Positions 1 through 7,875 of a stretch of 64,000 nucleotides of DNA are shown one piece after another (the stretch's first letter is position 1; each line of letters opens with the position of its first letter). Source of the stretch: an uncultured Spirochaetales bacterium (GTDB taxonomy: Bacteria > Spirochaetota > Spirochaetia > Sphaerochaetales > Sphaerochaetaceae); contig CASFDW010000001.1 of the NCBI GenBank assembly GCA_949293595.1, forward strand, positions 124,001 to 188,000, read 5' to 3'. Both the position numbers and the translations under genes were made by a program. Below the pieces are notes generated by a model. That model had not been told where the DNA came from and ran no database searches. It worked only from the letters and a program-made list of their open reading frames with translations.

Positions 1-163
1 TAACGTCGAAGAAGGTTGTGACCGTGGCATCGTAAAGATCCTCGTCTTCCTTATAGTCCTGGTCGACATCCGTGTAGCAGACGACGGCCACGTCGGTGGC
101 GTCTTCCGGAATCTCGAGAACGACATCCTCGTTCCCGATTCCTTCAAGTTTGGAAATCTCCAT
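1..163 (-). CDS. Unrecognised protein, N-terminal part only
   Basis: About 54 codons are visible before the window edge. The protein begins MEISKLEGIGNEDVVLEIP and is acidic, with a run rich in Asp and Glu (DQDYKEDEDLYDATV). The start is supported by a strong GAGGAG ribosome binding site 4-5 nt upstream. It begins 10 bp after the metG stop on the same strand, so it is probably co-transcribed with metG. I recognise no family. The C-terminal part lies outside the window, so no function is assigned. Confidence 0.6.
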   Translation of the reverse strand, partial: MEISKLEGIGNEDVVLEIPEDATDVAVVCYTDVDQDYKEDEDLYDATVTTFFDV

Positions 164-173
164 GCTCTCCTCC

Positions 174-2387
174 TCAGCCAACATTACCGTTGACATATTT
201 GTAAACCTTGAGATGCTTGCCTCCGTAGCCGAGCGGCAGCCCGTCGACACACACCTCGCCGTCTATCGTCCTGATCGGCATCTCGAAGAAATGCTCGCTC
301 TTGAGATAGGTGGTGATCTTGTCCACCTTCTCCTCGTTGTCGAACTCCATCACGGCCCCGACGGGGAAATCGTCGGCGAACACGAGCTCGCATGTGGCGT
401 GCTCATGGTCGTCCTTGTCGGATGCGGCAATGAGCATGCCGTAGCTCTTGACCCCGCGGAAATTCGCGGGCTTGAGATTGGAGACGATCACGATGTTCCG
501 TCCCAAAAGCTCGTCCTCCCTGTAATAAGGGACGATCGACGAAACGATCTGTCTTGGTTCAGGCTCACCCGTGTCGAGCTTGAGAATGTAGAGTTTGTCA
601 CCGTTTGGATGACGTTCGACTTCGCTGATTTTCGCGACCTTGAGGATGACCTTCTTCTTGAAGGAATCCACAAGGCTCAATTCCTCATTCGCATTGTTGT
701 TCATTTTTTCCTCTTTTGCTTGTTCTTTCTTTCCGCTGCGCTCGTTCTGTGATCCGGAATAGCGCTCGCGCAACGTATCGATCAGCTTATCCTCGAGCTT
801 GGAGAAAAGAAGCTCGCACCCGGCCACCCTGACATCGCCGGAGGCAATGCCGATGTCGCCCCACACCGATTTCTCCCGGCCGAGGAAGGAAAGGATCTTC
901 TCCCCGGTCGACGGAAGATACGGACTGACCATCACGGCAAGGTCGCGGATGATGAAATAAAGCGTTGCAAGCAGGTCTGCGGCCTTCTGCGGGTCGGTCG
1001 TCCTGACCTTCCATGGCTCTCCGTCCTGGAAGGCCTTGTTACCCATGTCCGAAAGCTCGAATATGGCATGCAGGGCATCTCGCTCCTCCGCCTTCTCCAG
1101 AAGGTCTGTTATCTCCTTCTCCTTCTCCAGAGCCTTCGCATAGAGATCCCCGTCCAGACTGTAGCCGGATATCTCGGAGCCATAGAACCGGGAAATGAAG
1201 CTCAGCGTCCTGTTGACCAGGTTCGACAGGTTTCCGATCAGCTCCTTGTTGACCTTGTCCTGGAAATCCTTCCAGGTGAAGGTGAAATCACTCTTTTCCG
1301 GACGGTTGTAGAACATGTAGAATCTCCAGCAGTCGGCGGGTATGCCTGTCTCCTGGACATCGTTGCCGAAGACCCCCACCCCTCTTGATTTGCTGAACTT
1401 GCCGCCTTCGTAATTGAGATACTCTGTCGAGGACATGTGATGGAGCATCGTCCATTTCTCGCCGGTCGCAAGGAGGCTCGACGGGAAGATGACGGTGTGG
1501 AACGGGATGTTGTCCTTTCCGATGAACTGGAAGAGCTCGGTACCCTCGGGATCCCTCCACCAGTATTCCCAGTCCTCGACCGCATTGGCCGTTATCGATA
1601 TGTATCCTATCGGAGCGTCGAACCACACATAGAAGACCTTGTCCTCGAAGCCGGGCTTTGGTACAGGTATCCCCCATTTGAGGTCCCTAGTTATGCATCT
1701 TTCCTGCAGGCCGTCGCGGATCCAGGAATTGGTTATCTGCACTGCGTTCCTGGCCCAGAACCCCTCGACGCTGGCCTTGTCCATCCAGTTCTTGAGAAGA
1801 GGCAGGGCCTTGGGAAGGTTTATGTACAGATGCTTCGTATTCTTCAGGACAGGAGTGCTGCCGCACACCGAGCATTTCGGCTCTACGAGCTCGGTGGGCT
1901 CCAGGAGCTTTCCGCAGGCGTCGCACTGGTCCCCTCTTGCATCGGTGCTGCCGCAGTGCGGGCAGGTACCCTTGACATAACGGTCTGCAAGAAACCGGCC
2001 GCAGGTCGGGCAGTACAGCTGGGTCATCTCCCGTTCGGAGATGTAGCCGTTCTCATCCACCTTCTTGAATATGTGCTGGACGATCCTGGTCTGCTTTTCA
2101 GTGGAGGTGCGTCCGAAATAATCGAAATCGATGTTGAACCACTTGTATATCTCCTTGTGGATCTCATGATACTTGTCGCAAAGCTCCCTTGGGCTAACCC
2201 CTTCCTGGAGTGCGCGCGTCTCGCTTGCGGTCCCGTATTCGTCGGTGCCGCAGATGTACAGCGTCTCGTAGCCCCGGAGACGGCAGAAACGTGCGAACAC
2301 ATCCGCGCTCAGGACCTGCGTCAGGTTTCCGAGATGGGGCACGTTGTTGACATATGGAAGTGCAGAAGTAACTAATCTCTTTTTCAA
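174..2387 (-). CDS. metG: Methionyl-tRNA synthetase
   Basis: Charges tRNA-Met with methionine in the cytoplasm; a class I synthetase of 737 residues. The HIGH-type signature appears as HLGN near residue 18 and the KMSKS-type loop as KFSKSRG. Between them is a double zinc knuckle of CxxC pairs (YCPTCG, CPHCG, CDACG, CSVCG), typical of the MetG1 form. The C-terminal hundred or so residues form a fused EMAP/Trbp111-like tRNA-binding domain (VERHPNGDKLYIL, SNLKPANFRGVKS), joined by a Lys/Glu-rich linker. The start is TTG with AGGAG about 8 nt upstream. It is divergent from hflK and followed closely by an unknown gene. Function is near certain; only the start could shift. Confidence 0.96.
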   Translation of the reverse strand: MKKRLVTSALPYVNNVPHLGNLTQVLSADVFARFCRLRGYETLYICGTDEYGTASETRALQEGVSPRELCDKYHEIHKEIYKWFNIDFDYFGRTSTEKQTRIVQHIFKKVDENGYISEREMTQLYCPTCGRFLADRYVKGTCPHCGSTDARGDQCDACGKLLEPTELVEPKCSVCGSTPVLKNTKHLYINLPKALPLLKNWMDKASVEGFWARNAVQITNSWIRDGLQERCITRDLKWGIPVPKPGFEDKVFYVWFDAPIGYISITANAVEDWEYWWRDPEGTELFQFIGKDNIPFHTVIFPSSLLATGEKWTMLHHMSSTEYLNYEGGKFSKSRGVGVFGNDVQETGIPADCWRFYMFYNRPEKSDFTFTWKDFQDKVNKELIGNLSNLVNRTLSFISRFYGSEISGYSLDGDLYAKALEKEKEITDLLEKAEERDALHAIFELSDMGNKAFQDGEPWKVRTTDPQKAADLLATLYFIIRDLAVMVSPYLPSTGEKILSFLGREKSVWGDIGIASGDVRVAGCELLFSKLEDKLIDTLRERYSGSQNERSGKKEQAKEEKMNNNANEELSLVDSFKKKVILKVAKISEVERHPNGDKLYILKLDTGEPEPRQIVSSIVPYYREDELLGRNIVIVSNLKPANFRGVKSYGMLIAASDKDDHEHATCELVFADDFPVGAVMEFDNEEKVDKITTYLKSEHFFEMPIRTIDGEVCVDGLPLGYGGKHLKVYKYVNGNVG

Positions 2388-2470
2388 AATGAATCTCCTG
2401 GAAAATTTTCCTGTTCATTATAACTCTTATGGGTATCCTTTTCAATTGACATGCATCCCCATGTCCGTCC

Positions 2471-2499
2471 TTCCAATTTTGACCGGCAGCTGATATATT
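2471..2499 (+). promoter_or_regulatory. Promoter of hflK (leaderless arrangement)
   Basis: TTCCAA and TATATT are separated by 17 bp. The -10 ends 7 nt before the hflK ATG, so transcription should start at or next to the start codon. No Shine-Dalgarno sequence precedes the gene. Confidence 0.5.
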
Positions 2500-2506
2500 C
2501 TTTAGC

Positions 2507-3499
2507 ATGGAAAACCAGGAAAACATTTTTCAGGGAAGGAGAAAAAGAAGATTCGACTTCCATCCATCCCCGAAGCTCATCGTCTTCATCATCGTGGCGG
2601 CAATCGTCCTCGTGGCGCTGATGACCAGCTTCTTCGTAGTCGACCAGACCGAGAACGCGGTCGTGCTCAGATGCGGCAGGTACGTGCGCACCGTCGGCCC
2701 AGGACTGCAGATGAAGCTTCCGTTCGGCATAGAGGAGAACCACAACGTGCAGACACAGGTTGTGCAGACGCTCACGTTCGGCTATCGCTCGACCGATGCC
2801 ACCGGGACATCGCTTTCCGGAAGCCAGGTCAGGGAGGACGAGTCGCTCATGCTCACGGGAGACCTCAACATCGTCTCCGTCGAATGGATCGTGCAGTACT
2901 ACATCAGCGACCCGCGGGCATGGCTTTTCAGCGTCAACGAGAAGGAACGGACCATAAGGGACATATCGCAGTCGGTCATGAACCAGCTTGTGGGGGATCT
3001 TCCGATCCTTTCGGTGATGACGGACCAGAGGACCAGGATAGAATACGATGCGCAAGAACTCATGCAGGAGATATTCGACCGCTATGAGTTCGGGATACAG
3101 ATCGTGACCGTCAAGCTCCAGAACATCGTTCCGCCCGAAGGTGACGTGCAGGATGCGTTCGAGGATGTCAACAAGGCCATCCAGGACATGAACAGGTTCA
3201 TAAACGAAGGAAAGGAATACTACAACCAGGAGATTCCCGCTGCTCAGGGAGAGGCGGAAAAGCTTGTGCTCCAGGCTCAGGGATACGCAGCCGAGCGTGT
3301 CAACAGGGCAACAGGTGACGCGGCCAGGTTCACTTCGGTTCTCGACGAGTACAAGAAAAGCAAGGATATCACGCGCACCAGGCTGTACATCGAGACGATG
3401 GAGGAGGTCCTCAAGAGCGGGAACGGCAGCCTGACGCTTGTCGACAAGGGCTTGGACAACTTCCTTCCGTTCGCAGACATCATGGGAGGTGCAAAATGA
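2507..3499 (+). CDS. hflK: Membrane protease modulator HflK (SPFH/Band 7)
   Basis: One half of the HflK-HflC complex, which in other bacteria encloses the FtsH protease in the membrane and tunes its activity. The 330-residue protein has a basic N-terminus, one membrane segment at about residues 25-46 and then a periplasmic-type SPFH domain. A long charged helical region follows (QEIPAAQGEAEKLVLQAQGY), typical of the family. The next gene, hflC, overlaps its stop by 4 bp, so the pair is translationally coupled. The ATG start has no Shine-Dalgarno sequence but sits 7 nt after a -10 hexamer, which suggests a leaderless message. No ftsH is present in the window. Confidence 0.93.
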   Translation: MENQENIFQGRRKRRFDFHPSPKLIVFIIVAAIVLVALMTSFFVVDQTENAVVLRCGRYVRTVGPGLQMKLPFGIEENHNVQTQVVQTLTFGYRSTDATGTSLSGSQVREDESLMLTGDLNIVSVEWIVQYYISDPRAWLFSVNEKERTIRDISQSVMNQLVGDLPILSVMTDQRTRIEYDAQELMQEIFDRYEFGIQIVTVKLQNIVPPEGDVQDAFEDVNKAIQDMNRFINEGKEYYNQEIPAAQGEAEKLVLQAQGYAAERVNRATGDAARFTSVLDEYKKSKDITRTRLYIETMEEVLKSGNGSLTLVDKGLDNFLPFADIMGGAK

Positions 3500-4482
3500 A
3501 AAAACTGATAACCACGCTCGTGATAGTCGCCGTCCTTGCCGTCATTTTCTTCGTGCTCGGACCCTTCTATGTGCTCGACGAGGGGCAGATGGCGGTGATC
3601 ACGAGGTTTGGAAAGATCGTGGATGTGGACGAGGAGGCCGGTCTCTCGTTCAAGATGCCAATCATTGACAATGTTGTCAAATATCCCAGGAAGCTTTTGA
3701 GCTGGGATGGAGATGCGCAGAGGATACCGACGAAGGAGAACCAGTTCATTTGGGTCGACGCAACCGCAAGATGGAGGATAAGCGACGCAAAGAAGTTCTA
3801 CGAGACGGTCAACACCATCCAGGGAGGGCTCGCAAGGCTCAACGACATACTCGACTCGACGATAAGGACCGTGATAAGCGAGAACTATCTCAACGAGGCG
3901 GTCAGGAGCAGCAACCAGATAAACAGCATACATATCGAGGAGGACGTCGGGAACATCGAGGACCTCGAGGACAAGGAGACGCTCAGGAGCCTGACGGCCA
4001 CCGACTCGAAACAGCAGGAGATATCGATCGGACGCGAGGGGCTTTCAAACAGGATGCTCGCCCAGGCGAAGGACCTTACGATGATCTACGGCATAGAGCT
4101 CGAGGACATAATAATCCGGCAGATAAGGTATTCGGACGACCTCACTGAAAGCGTCTATACCAGGATGATCAAGGAAAGGAACCAGATAGCGGAGGCATAC
4201 AGGTCGTTCGGACGAGGACAGCTGGCCTCATGGCAGGGCCGTACCGACAACGACAAGATGACAATCCTGTCGCAGGCCTACGCCGAAAGCGAGAAGATAA
4301 AGGGAGGAGCGGATGCAGAGGCGGCCAGGATATATGCCGATGCCTACAGCGAGGATCCGGAGTTCTTCAAGCTATGGACACTTCTGGAATCCTACAAGCT
4401 CACGCTTCCCGGCATCGACAAGGTTTTCAGCTCCGATCTCGATTATTTCGATTATCTCTATTCGGTTGAAAATGATAACTAG
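3496..4482 (+). CDS. hflC: Membrane protease modulator HflC (SPFH/Band 7)
   Basis: Partner of HflK in the FtsH-regulating membrane complex. It has 328 residues, an N-terminal membrane segment (about residues 5-24) followed by an SPFH domain (VLDEGQMAVITRFGKIV) and an Ala/Glu-rich helix (QAYAESEKIKGGADAEAARI) near the C-terminus, all standard for HflC. The start codon lies in the ATGA overlap with the hflK stop. An intrinsic terminator lies 8 bp after the stop, so hflK-hflC may form a unit of its own, although the following GNAT frame already begins inside the hflC 3' end. Confidence 0.94.
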   Translation: MKKLITTLVIVAVLAVIFFVLGPFYVLDEGQMAVITRFGKIVDVDEEAGLSFKMPIIDNVVKYPRKLLSWDGDAQRIPTKENQFIWVDATARWRISDAKKFYETVNTIQGGLARLNDILDSTIRTVISENYLNEAVRSSNQINSIHIEEDVGNIEDLEDKETLRSLTATDSKQQEISIGREGLSNRMLAQAKDLTMIYGIELEDIIIRQIRYSDDLTESVYTRMIKERNQIAEAYRSFGRGQLASWQGRTDNDKMTILSQAYAESEKIKGGADAEAARIYADAYSEDPEFFKLWTLLESYKLTLPGIDKVFSSDLDYFDYLYSVENDN

Positions 4483-5242
4483 GCTTTCACGCACGGACCA
4501 CCCGTCCGTGCTTTTTCATCTCAGGGGAAAGGAAGGAATTTTCCATTTCTTCATCTCCGCCCTGGAAGGGGGAGAAGGCTGCAGGCTGTATTCCAGCTCG
4601 TTTCCGGATGGAAGGACGCTGTACATCCTTGTGACTGCGGGCTTTCTGGTCCATCTTGCAGGAGACCCGTGCATGGACGGGGATACGGCGGATTTCATAA
4701 ACGGCCTCGAATGGAGGATCCTGCTCTCCCCTGCCCCGCTCCTTTGCGGGGTGACGGACCGGATAAGGGCGGACAAGCTCGACAGGAGCTGCCTCATGTT
4801 TTTGACAAGGAACCGCCGTCCTTCGGACTGCAGGCAGGCCAGGATACTGAAAACCGCGGAATCATTCCTTGCCCTGACGGACCTTTACGACCGCATCGAG
4901 GGCTATTCACAGCTGTACTCCGGGAGCCGGGCGGATTTCATCGGAAGCCGCATGGAGGACAGGAGGAACAGGAGGCGCGCCGTCGCCGCAATCGGAGGCC
5001 GGAGGCTGTTGAGCAGCGCCACAAGAAGCGGAGACATGATAGTGAGCGTGTGCACCGACCCGGAGTACAGGAACAGGGGTTATGCGACAAAGGTGCTCAG
5101 ACGCTTGATAAGCCATGCCTTCTCGAGCGATCCCGGGCTGGATGCGCTTTATCTGTTCTACAGCACGGATGAGGCCCGCCACCTCTATATGGGGCTTGGA
5201 TTCGAATATCTGGTGGATTATGATATATTGAGGAGATGGTAA
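4472..5242 (+). CDS. GNAT family N-acetyltransferase
   Basis: A probable acetyl-CoA-dependent N-acetyltransferase of 256 residues whose substrate cannot be told. The C-terminal third carries the GNAT core, with the acetyl-CoA loop as PEYRNRGYATKVL and a final strand YMGLGFEYLVDYDIL. The N-terminal 150 residues form an extra domain not clearly assignable. The chosen ATG overlaps hflC by 11 bp and has a weak ribosome binding site. A terminator hairpin lies inside the first 15 codons, so the true start could be downstream (an in-frame ATG exists near 4675), but the N-terminal reading looks like real protein. The FAH-family gene follows after 1 bp. Confidence 0.75.
   Translation: MITRLSRTDHPSVLFHLRGKEGIFHFFISALEGGEGCRLYSSSFPDGRTLYILVTAGFLVHLAGDPCMDGDTADFINGLEWRILLSPAPLLCGVTDRIRADKLDRSCLMFLTRNRRPSDCRQARILKTAESFLALTDLYDRIEGYSQLYSGSRADFIGSRMEDRRNRRRAVAAIGGRRLLSSATRSGDMIVSVCTDPEYRNRGYATKVLRRLISHAFSSDPGLDALYLFYSTDEARHLYMGLGFEYLVDYDILRRW
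4491..4516 (+). terminator. Intrinsic terminator after hflC, inside the GNAT 5' end
   Basis: GCACGGAC and GTCCGTGC form a perfect 8-bp stem with a 5-nt loop, followed by five T residues. It sits just after the hflC stop and within the first codons of the overlapping GNAT frame. Confidence 0.75.
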
Positions 5243-5243
5243 G

Positions 5244-5999
5244 ATGAAATACGTAAGATTCTTTACACCGGATGGGAATGTCAGATACGGGATCCTCGAC
5301 AATGATTTCGTGACGCCGTTTGCCGGTTCATGGTACGAGGGCGACACGGAAGACTCGGTCAGGTACGCCTTGGACGACATAAGGTTGCTCTGCCCCGTCG
5401 AATTCTCGAAAGCAGTATGCATAGGGCTGAACTACGCAAGACACGCCGAGGAGCTCGAAATGCAGAAGCCGGCGGCCCCCGTGGTGTTCATCAAACCGTA
5501 CACGTGTGCCATAGGGCCGGAGGACGAGATCATCCATCCAGCCATGTCGAAACGCATCGATTTCGAGGCGGAGCTGGCCGTGGTCATGGGAAGGGATGCG
5601 AAAAACGTCCCCATCGCCGATGCCTACACCTATGTGCTCGGATACACCATAGCAAACGACGTTACGGCACGCGACCTTCAGGAAAAAGGCGGGCAATGGA
5701 CCATATGCAAGGGATTCGACACTTTTCTTCCGATGGGACCGTACATATCCGACGAGATCGATCCGGAAAACGTCCTTATTGAAAGCTTCGTGAACGGGGA
5801 ACCACGTCAGAAGGGCAACACCCGGGACATGATATTCGACATACCCCACCTTATAAGCTACATCTCGTCGGTCATGACGCTCAAGAAAGGCGACGTGATA
5901 CTCACCGGCACACCGAAGGGGATCGGGGGGATGGAGAAAGGCGACGTGGTGGAATGCGTCATAGAGGGACTGGGAAGGCTCAGGAACAGGAACGCATGA
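5244..5999 (+). CDS. Fumarylacetoacetate hydrolase (FAH) family protein
   Basis: A cytoplasmic metal-dependent hydrolase/decarboxylase/isomerase of the FAH superfamily, 251 residues. Hallmarks are the N-terminal ICIGLNYARHAEE-like stretch, the metal-binding region DFEAELAVVMGRDAKNV and the ANDVTARDLQ segment. The C-terminal GDVILTGTPKGIG loop is diagnostic. These proteins act on acylpyruvates or oxaloacetate-type compounds; the substrate here cannot be fixed and no aromatic degradation genes lie nearby. The start has GGAGATGG 5-8 nt upstream and follows the GNAT gene by 1 bp, so the two are an operon. Confidence 0.88.
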   Translation: MKYVRFFTPDGNVRYGILDNDFVTPFAGSWYEGDTEDSVRYALDDIRLLCPVEFSKAVCIGLNYARHAEELEMQKPAAPVVFIKPYTCAIGPEDEIIHPAMSKRIDFEAELAVVMGRDAKNVPIADAYTYVLGYTIANDVTARDLQEKGGQWTICKGFDTFLPMGPYISDEIDPENVLIESFVNGEPRQKGNTRDMIFDIPHLISYISSVMTLKKGDVILTGTPKGIGGMEKGDVVECVIEGLGRLRNRNA

Positions 6000-6000
6000 T

Positions 6001-6029
6001 TTGCCTATACACCGATATGCTGTTATCAT
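6001..6029 (+). promoter_or_regulatory. Promoter of the Imm5-like gene (leaderless arrangement)
   Basis: TTGCCT and TATCAT are 17 bp apart, and the -10 ends 6 nt before the ATG at 6036. No Shine-Dalgarno sequence lies between them. Confidence 0.5.
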
Positions 6030-6035
6030 ATTGAT

Positions 6036-6572
6036 ATGGACGATATCGTTGCAAGATATGAAAAGGGACGTGTGATCCTGTTCAGGAAAACGGATCCCGT
6101 CCTGCTACCTGTTTTGGAAAAAATCGATGCGATCAACCGCAGGGCCGCGGTGTTATGGGCCTTCGAGGTCATAAAGGAACCGGCGGCATATCTTCTGGGA
6201 CGGTATTCGAACCGCTGGCCGATAAACGAGGCGGTGGAGACGTGCCGCAGCTGGAGCCAGGGGATTGTGAAGATGAGCGAGGCAAGGCGGTGCATCCTTG
6301 GTCTCCACTCGTTCGCGGGCAAGCTCGAGGACAGGGCGGACCGTGCCCTGGTCCGGGCCGTGGCCCAGGCCCTTTCCACCATACACGTCAAGGACCATGC
6401 GATCGGATTCTGCATCTACGAGCTGACAAGCATCATATTCCAGGAAGGACTGGACAAAGGGCTTTCGCTGGTCCCCGAAAGAATCTCATATTACCTAGAT
6501 AAGCTTGAATGGGCGGAAAAAACGGAAAAGGAGGGGATGTTCAACTGGGCCCCGTTCCTTCTGAACGGATGA
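6036..6572 (+). CDS. Putative immunity protein, Imm5-like
   Basis: A 178-residue helical protein resembling the Imm-5-like family predicted as antitoxin/immunity proteins in polymorphic toxin systems. Supporting stretches are NRWPINEAVETCRSWSQG, VKMSEARRCILGLHSFAG and AVAQALSTIHVKDHAIGFC, which follow the family pattern of short alpha-helical repeats. I recall that pattern rather than having searched it. No toxin gene or secretion system is next to it; it stands alone before two tRNA genes. The ATG has no Shine-Dalgarno sequence and lies directly after a promoter, so it is probably leaderless. The immunity role is an inference from family naming only. Confidence 0.6.
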   Translation: MDDIVARYEKGRVILFRKTDPVLLPVLEKIDAINRRAAVLWAFEVIKEPAAYLLGRYSNRWPINEAVETCRSWSQGIVKMSEARRCILGLHSFAGKLEDRADRALVRAVAQALSTIHVKDHAIGFCIYELTSIIFQEGLDKGLSLVPERISYYLDKLEWAEKTEKEGMFNWAPFLLNG

Positions 6573-6699
6573 AATCGGGACACCATGGTCCGGCATCCCG
6601 CCCACAGACGCACCACCTACCTGTTCCAAGCCTTTTTTCACATATATCTCGTTATAAAAAAAAGAGTTATAAAATTATACAAAAAAATTTTCAAACAGG

Positions 6700-6728
6700 T
6701 TGACGAAACATCTTAAAAATAGTAGATT
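6700..6728 (+). promoter_or_regulatory. Promoter of tRNA-Leu
   Basis: TTGACG and TAGATT with a 17-bp spacer, about 18 nt before the mature tRNA 5' end. Confidence 0.6.
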
Positions 6729-6746
6729 ACATGAGTACCAAGTAAT

Positions 6747-6830
6747 GCGGTCGTGGTGGAATTGGTAGACACGCTAGCTTGAGGTGCTAGTGCTTGAAAG
6801 GGCTTGGAGATTCGAGTTCTCTCGGCCGCA
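6747..6830 (+). tRNA. tRNA-Leu (anticodon GAG)
   Basis: An 84-nt class II tRNA with a long variable arm. The acceptor stem GCGGTCG pairs with CGGCCGC and is followed by discriminator A. The anticodon stem CTAGC/GCTAG encloses TTGAGGT, giving anticodon GAG. No CCA is encoded. It has its own promoter and terminator. Confidence 0.95.
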
Positions 6831-6834
6831 GACG

Positions 6835-6865
6835 AACCATATGGTTGATGCCATATGGTTTTTTT
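6835..6865 (+). terminator. Intrinsic terminator of tRNA-Leu
   Basis: AACCATATGG and CCATATGGTT form a 10-bp stem around a 6-nt loop and run into a stretch of T residues. Confidence 0.85.
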
Positions 6866-6907
6866 ATTAATATTTTTTTCGAATAACCATTATTTCCAAC
6901 AAAGTAA

Positions 6908-6936
6908 TTGACAAGCCTCTCATGGTTAAGTATCAT
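6908..6936 (+). promoter_or_regulatory. Promoter of tRNA-Met
   Basis: A consensus TTGACA and a TATCAT hexamer are separated by exactly 17 bp, 16 nt before the tRNA. Confidence 0.7.
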
Positions 6937-6952
6937 CTCAATGTTGCAAATC

Positions 6953-7025
6953 GGCGAGATAGCTCAGTAGGTAGAGCAACCGGCTCATATCCGGTCGGTC
7001 GGGGGTCCGAGTCCCTCTCTCGCTA
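6953..7025 (+). tRNA. tRNA with anticodon CAT (elongator tRNA-Met)
   Basis: A 73-nt tRNA whose anticodon stem ACCGG/CCGGT encloses CTCATAT, giving CAT. It lacks the three consecutive G-C pairs of an initiator. The acceptor stem GGCGAGA pairs with TCTCGCT, with a G-U wobble at the 1-72 position. No CCA is encoded. A lysidine-modified tRNA-Ile2 cannot be fully excluded by eye, but the body resembles elongator tRNA-Met. Confidence 0.88.
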
Positions 7026-7034
7026 AATCGAGCG

Positions 7035-7061
7035 CCGTCCATCACAATGGACGGTTTTTTA
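7035..7061 (+). terminator. Intrinsic terminator of tRNA-Met
   Basis: CCGTCCAT and ATGGACGG form an 8-bp stem with a CACA loop followed by six T residues. Confidence 0.88.
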
Positions 7062-7062
7062 T

Positions 7063-7091
7063 TTGTTTCCGGCATTGTTTTGTCTTATCCT
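7063..7091 (+). promoter_or_regulatory. Promoter of the LCM-type methyltransferase (leaderless arrangement)
   Basis: TTGTTT and TATCCT are 17 bp apart. The -10 ends 7 nt before the ATG at 7099, and no Shine-Dalgarno sequence is present. Confidence 0.45.
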
Positions 7092-7098
7092 CATATGT

Positions 7099-7875
7099 AT
7101 GGAAGAACATGCGGACAATGCCTGCCCCACGGCATACATGACACTTCACGCAAGATACATCATCGGAACAAGGCTGGGCGCATGCGGCCGGACCACCGAA
7201 AGGATTTGGCTGGGGGAAAGCATCGGATCCATGCCCGCCCTGCCATCGCTTCCGCAATGCTGTCTCCTGCATCTCCGAAGCTGTGTTTTCGACAATTTCC
7301 TTGACAAGGCGCTTGATGGGCCTGGGAACCCGGTCGTGATCAATCTGGGCTGCGGGCTTGACTACAGGCAGGAAAGATGCCACGCCGAAGGCTGCACCTG
7401 GTACGACGTGGATCTGGGGAAGATCATGGGAATCAGAAGAAGATACCTGTCTGATGCCGGATGCGGCAAAATGATTTCCGCCGACATCGCGGATACTTCG
7501 TGGATCAGTGGGATAGAAGGCGGGAAAAGTGCAATCGTGATTGCGGAAGGCGTCCTCATGTATCTCGGCAACGATGATGTACACAGGCTTTTTTCTGCCC
7601 TGTCCGACCGTTTCGACAACATCAGGATGGTATTCGACGCATACACGGAATTTGGGAAAAGGCTTGCCGCAGCGGCATGTCCCCAGCTGGGCATAAGATC
7701 CGGAATAAACGATGTCAGGGCCTATGAATCGGGAAAGCTTGCTTTTTCGCGCGAGCTGGACATCAGAAAGGATTCCGGGATGAAAAAGATGCCGGCGCAA
7801 ATCAGACTTGCAGCCGGCTTGACATTCTTTCGCCCTGAACGTATTGTCTTCAAAATCCTTGAGTACGTCAAATGA
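7099..7875 (+). CDS. Class I SAM methyltransferase, leucine carboxyl methyltransferase-like
   Basis: A 258-residue protein of the LCM/PpmP-type O-methyltransferase group. The SAM-binding motif reads VVINLGCGLDYRQER, followed by the acidic strand end WYDVDLGKIM, and post-motif IVIAEGVLMYLGNDDV is characteristic of the group. Targets in this group are carboxyl or hydroxyl groups of small molecules; the substrate here is unknown. I chose the ATG at 7099 over an upstream ATG because the upstream residues (FPALFCLILIC) overlap the tRNA terminator region and the promoter. Its 3' end overlaps the convergent asnA by 8 bp. It is expressed from a probable leaderless promoter. Confidence 0.8.
   Translation: MEEHADNACPTAYMTLHARYIIGTRLGACGRTTERIWLGESIGSMPALPSLPQCCLLHLRSCVFDNFLDKALDGPGNPVVINLGCGLDYRQERCHAEGCTWYDVDLGKIMGIRRRYLSDAGCGKMISADIADTSWISGIEGGKSAIVIAEGVLMYLGNDDVHRLFSALSDRFDNIRMVFDAYTEFGKRLAAAACPQLGIRSGINDVRAYESGKLAFSRELDIRKDSGMKKMPAQIRLAAGLTFFRPERIVFKILEYVK

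Noticed and set aside
1437..2375. A 312-codon plus-strand frame opposite metG
   Set aside because: It is antisense to zinc-finger and catalytic regions of metG that are certain; no ribosome binding site supports it.
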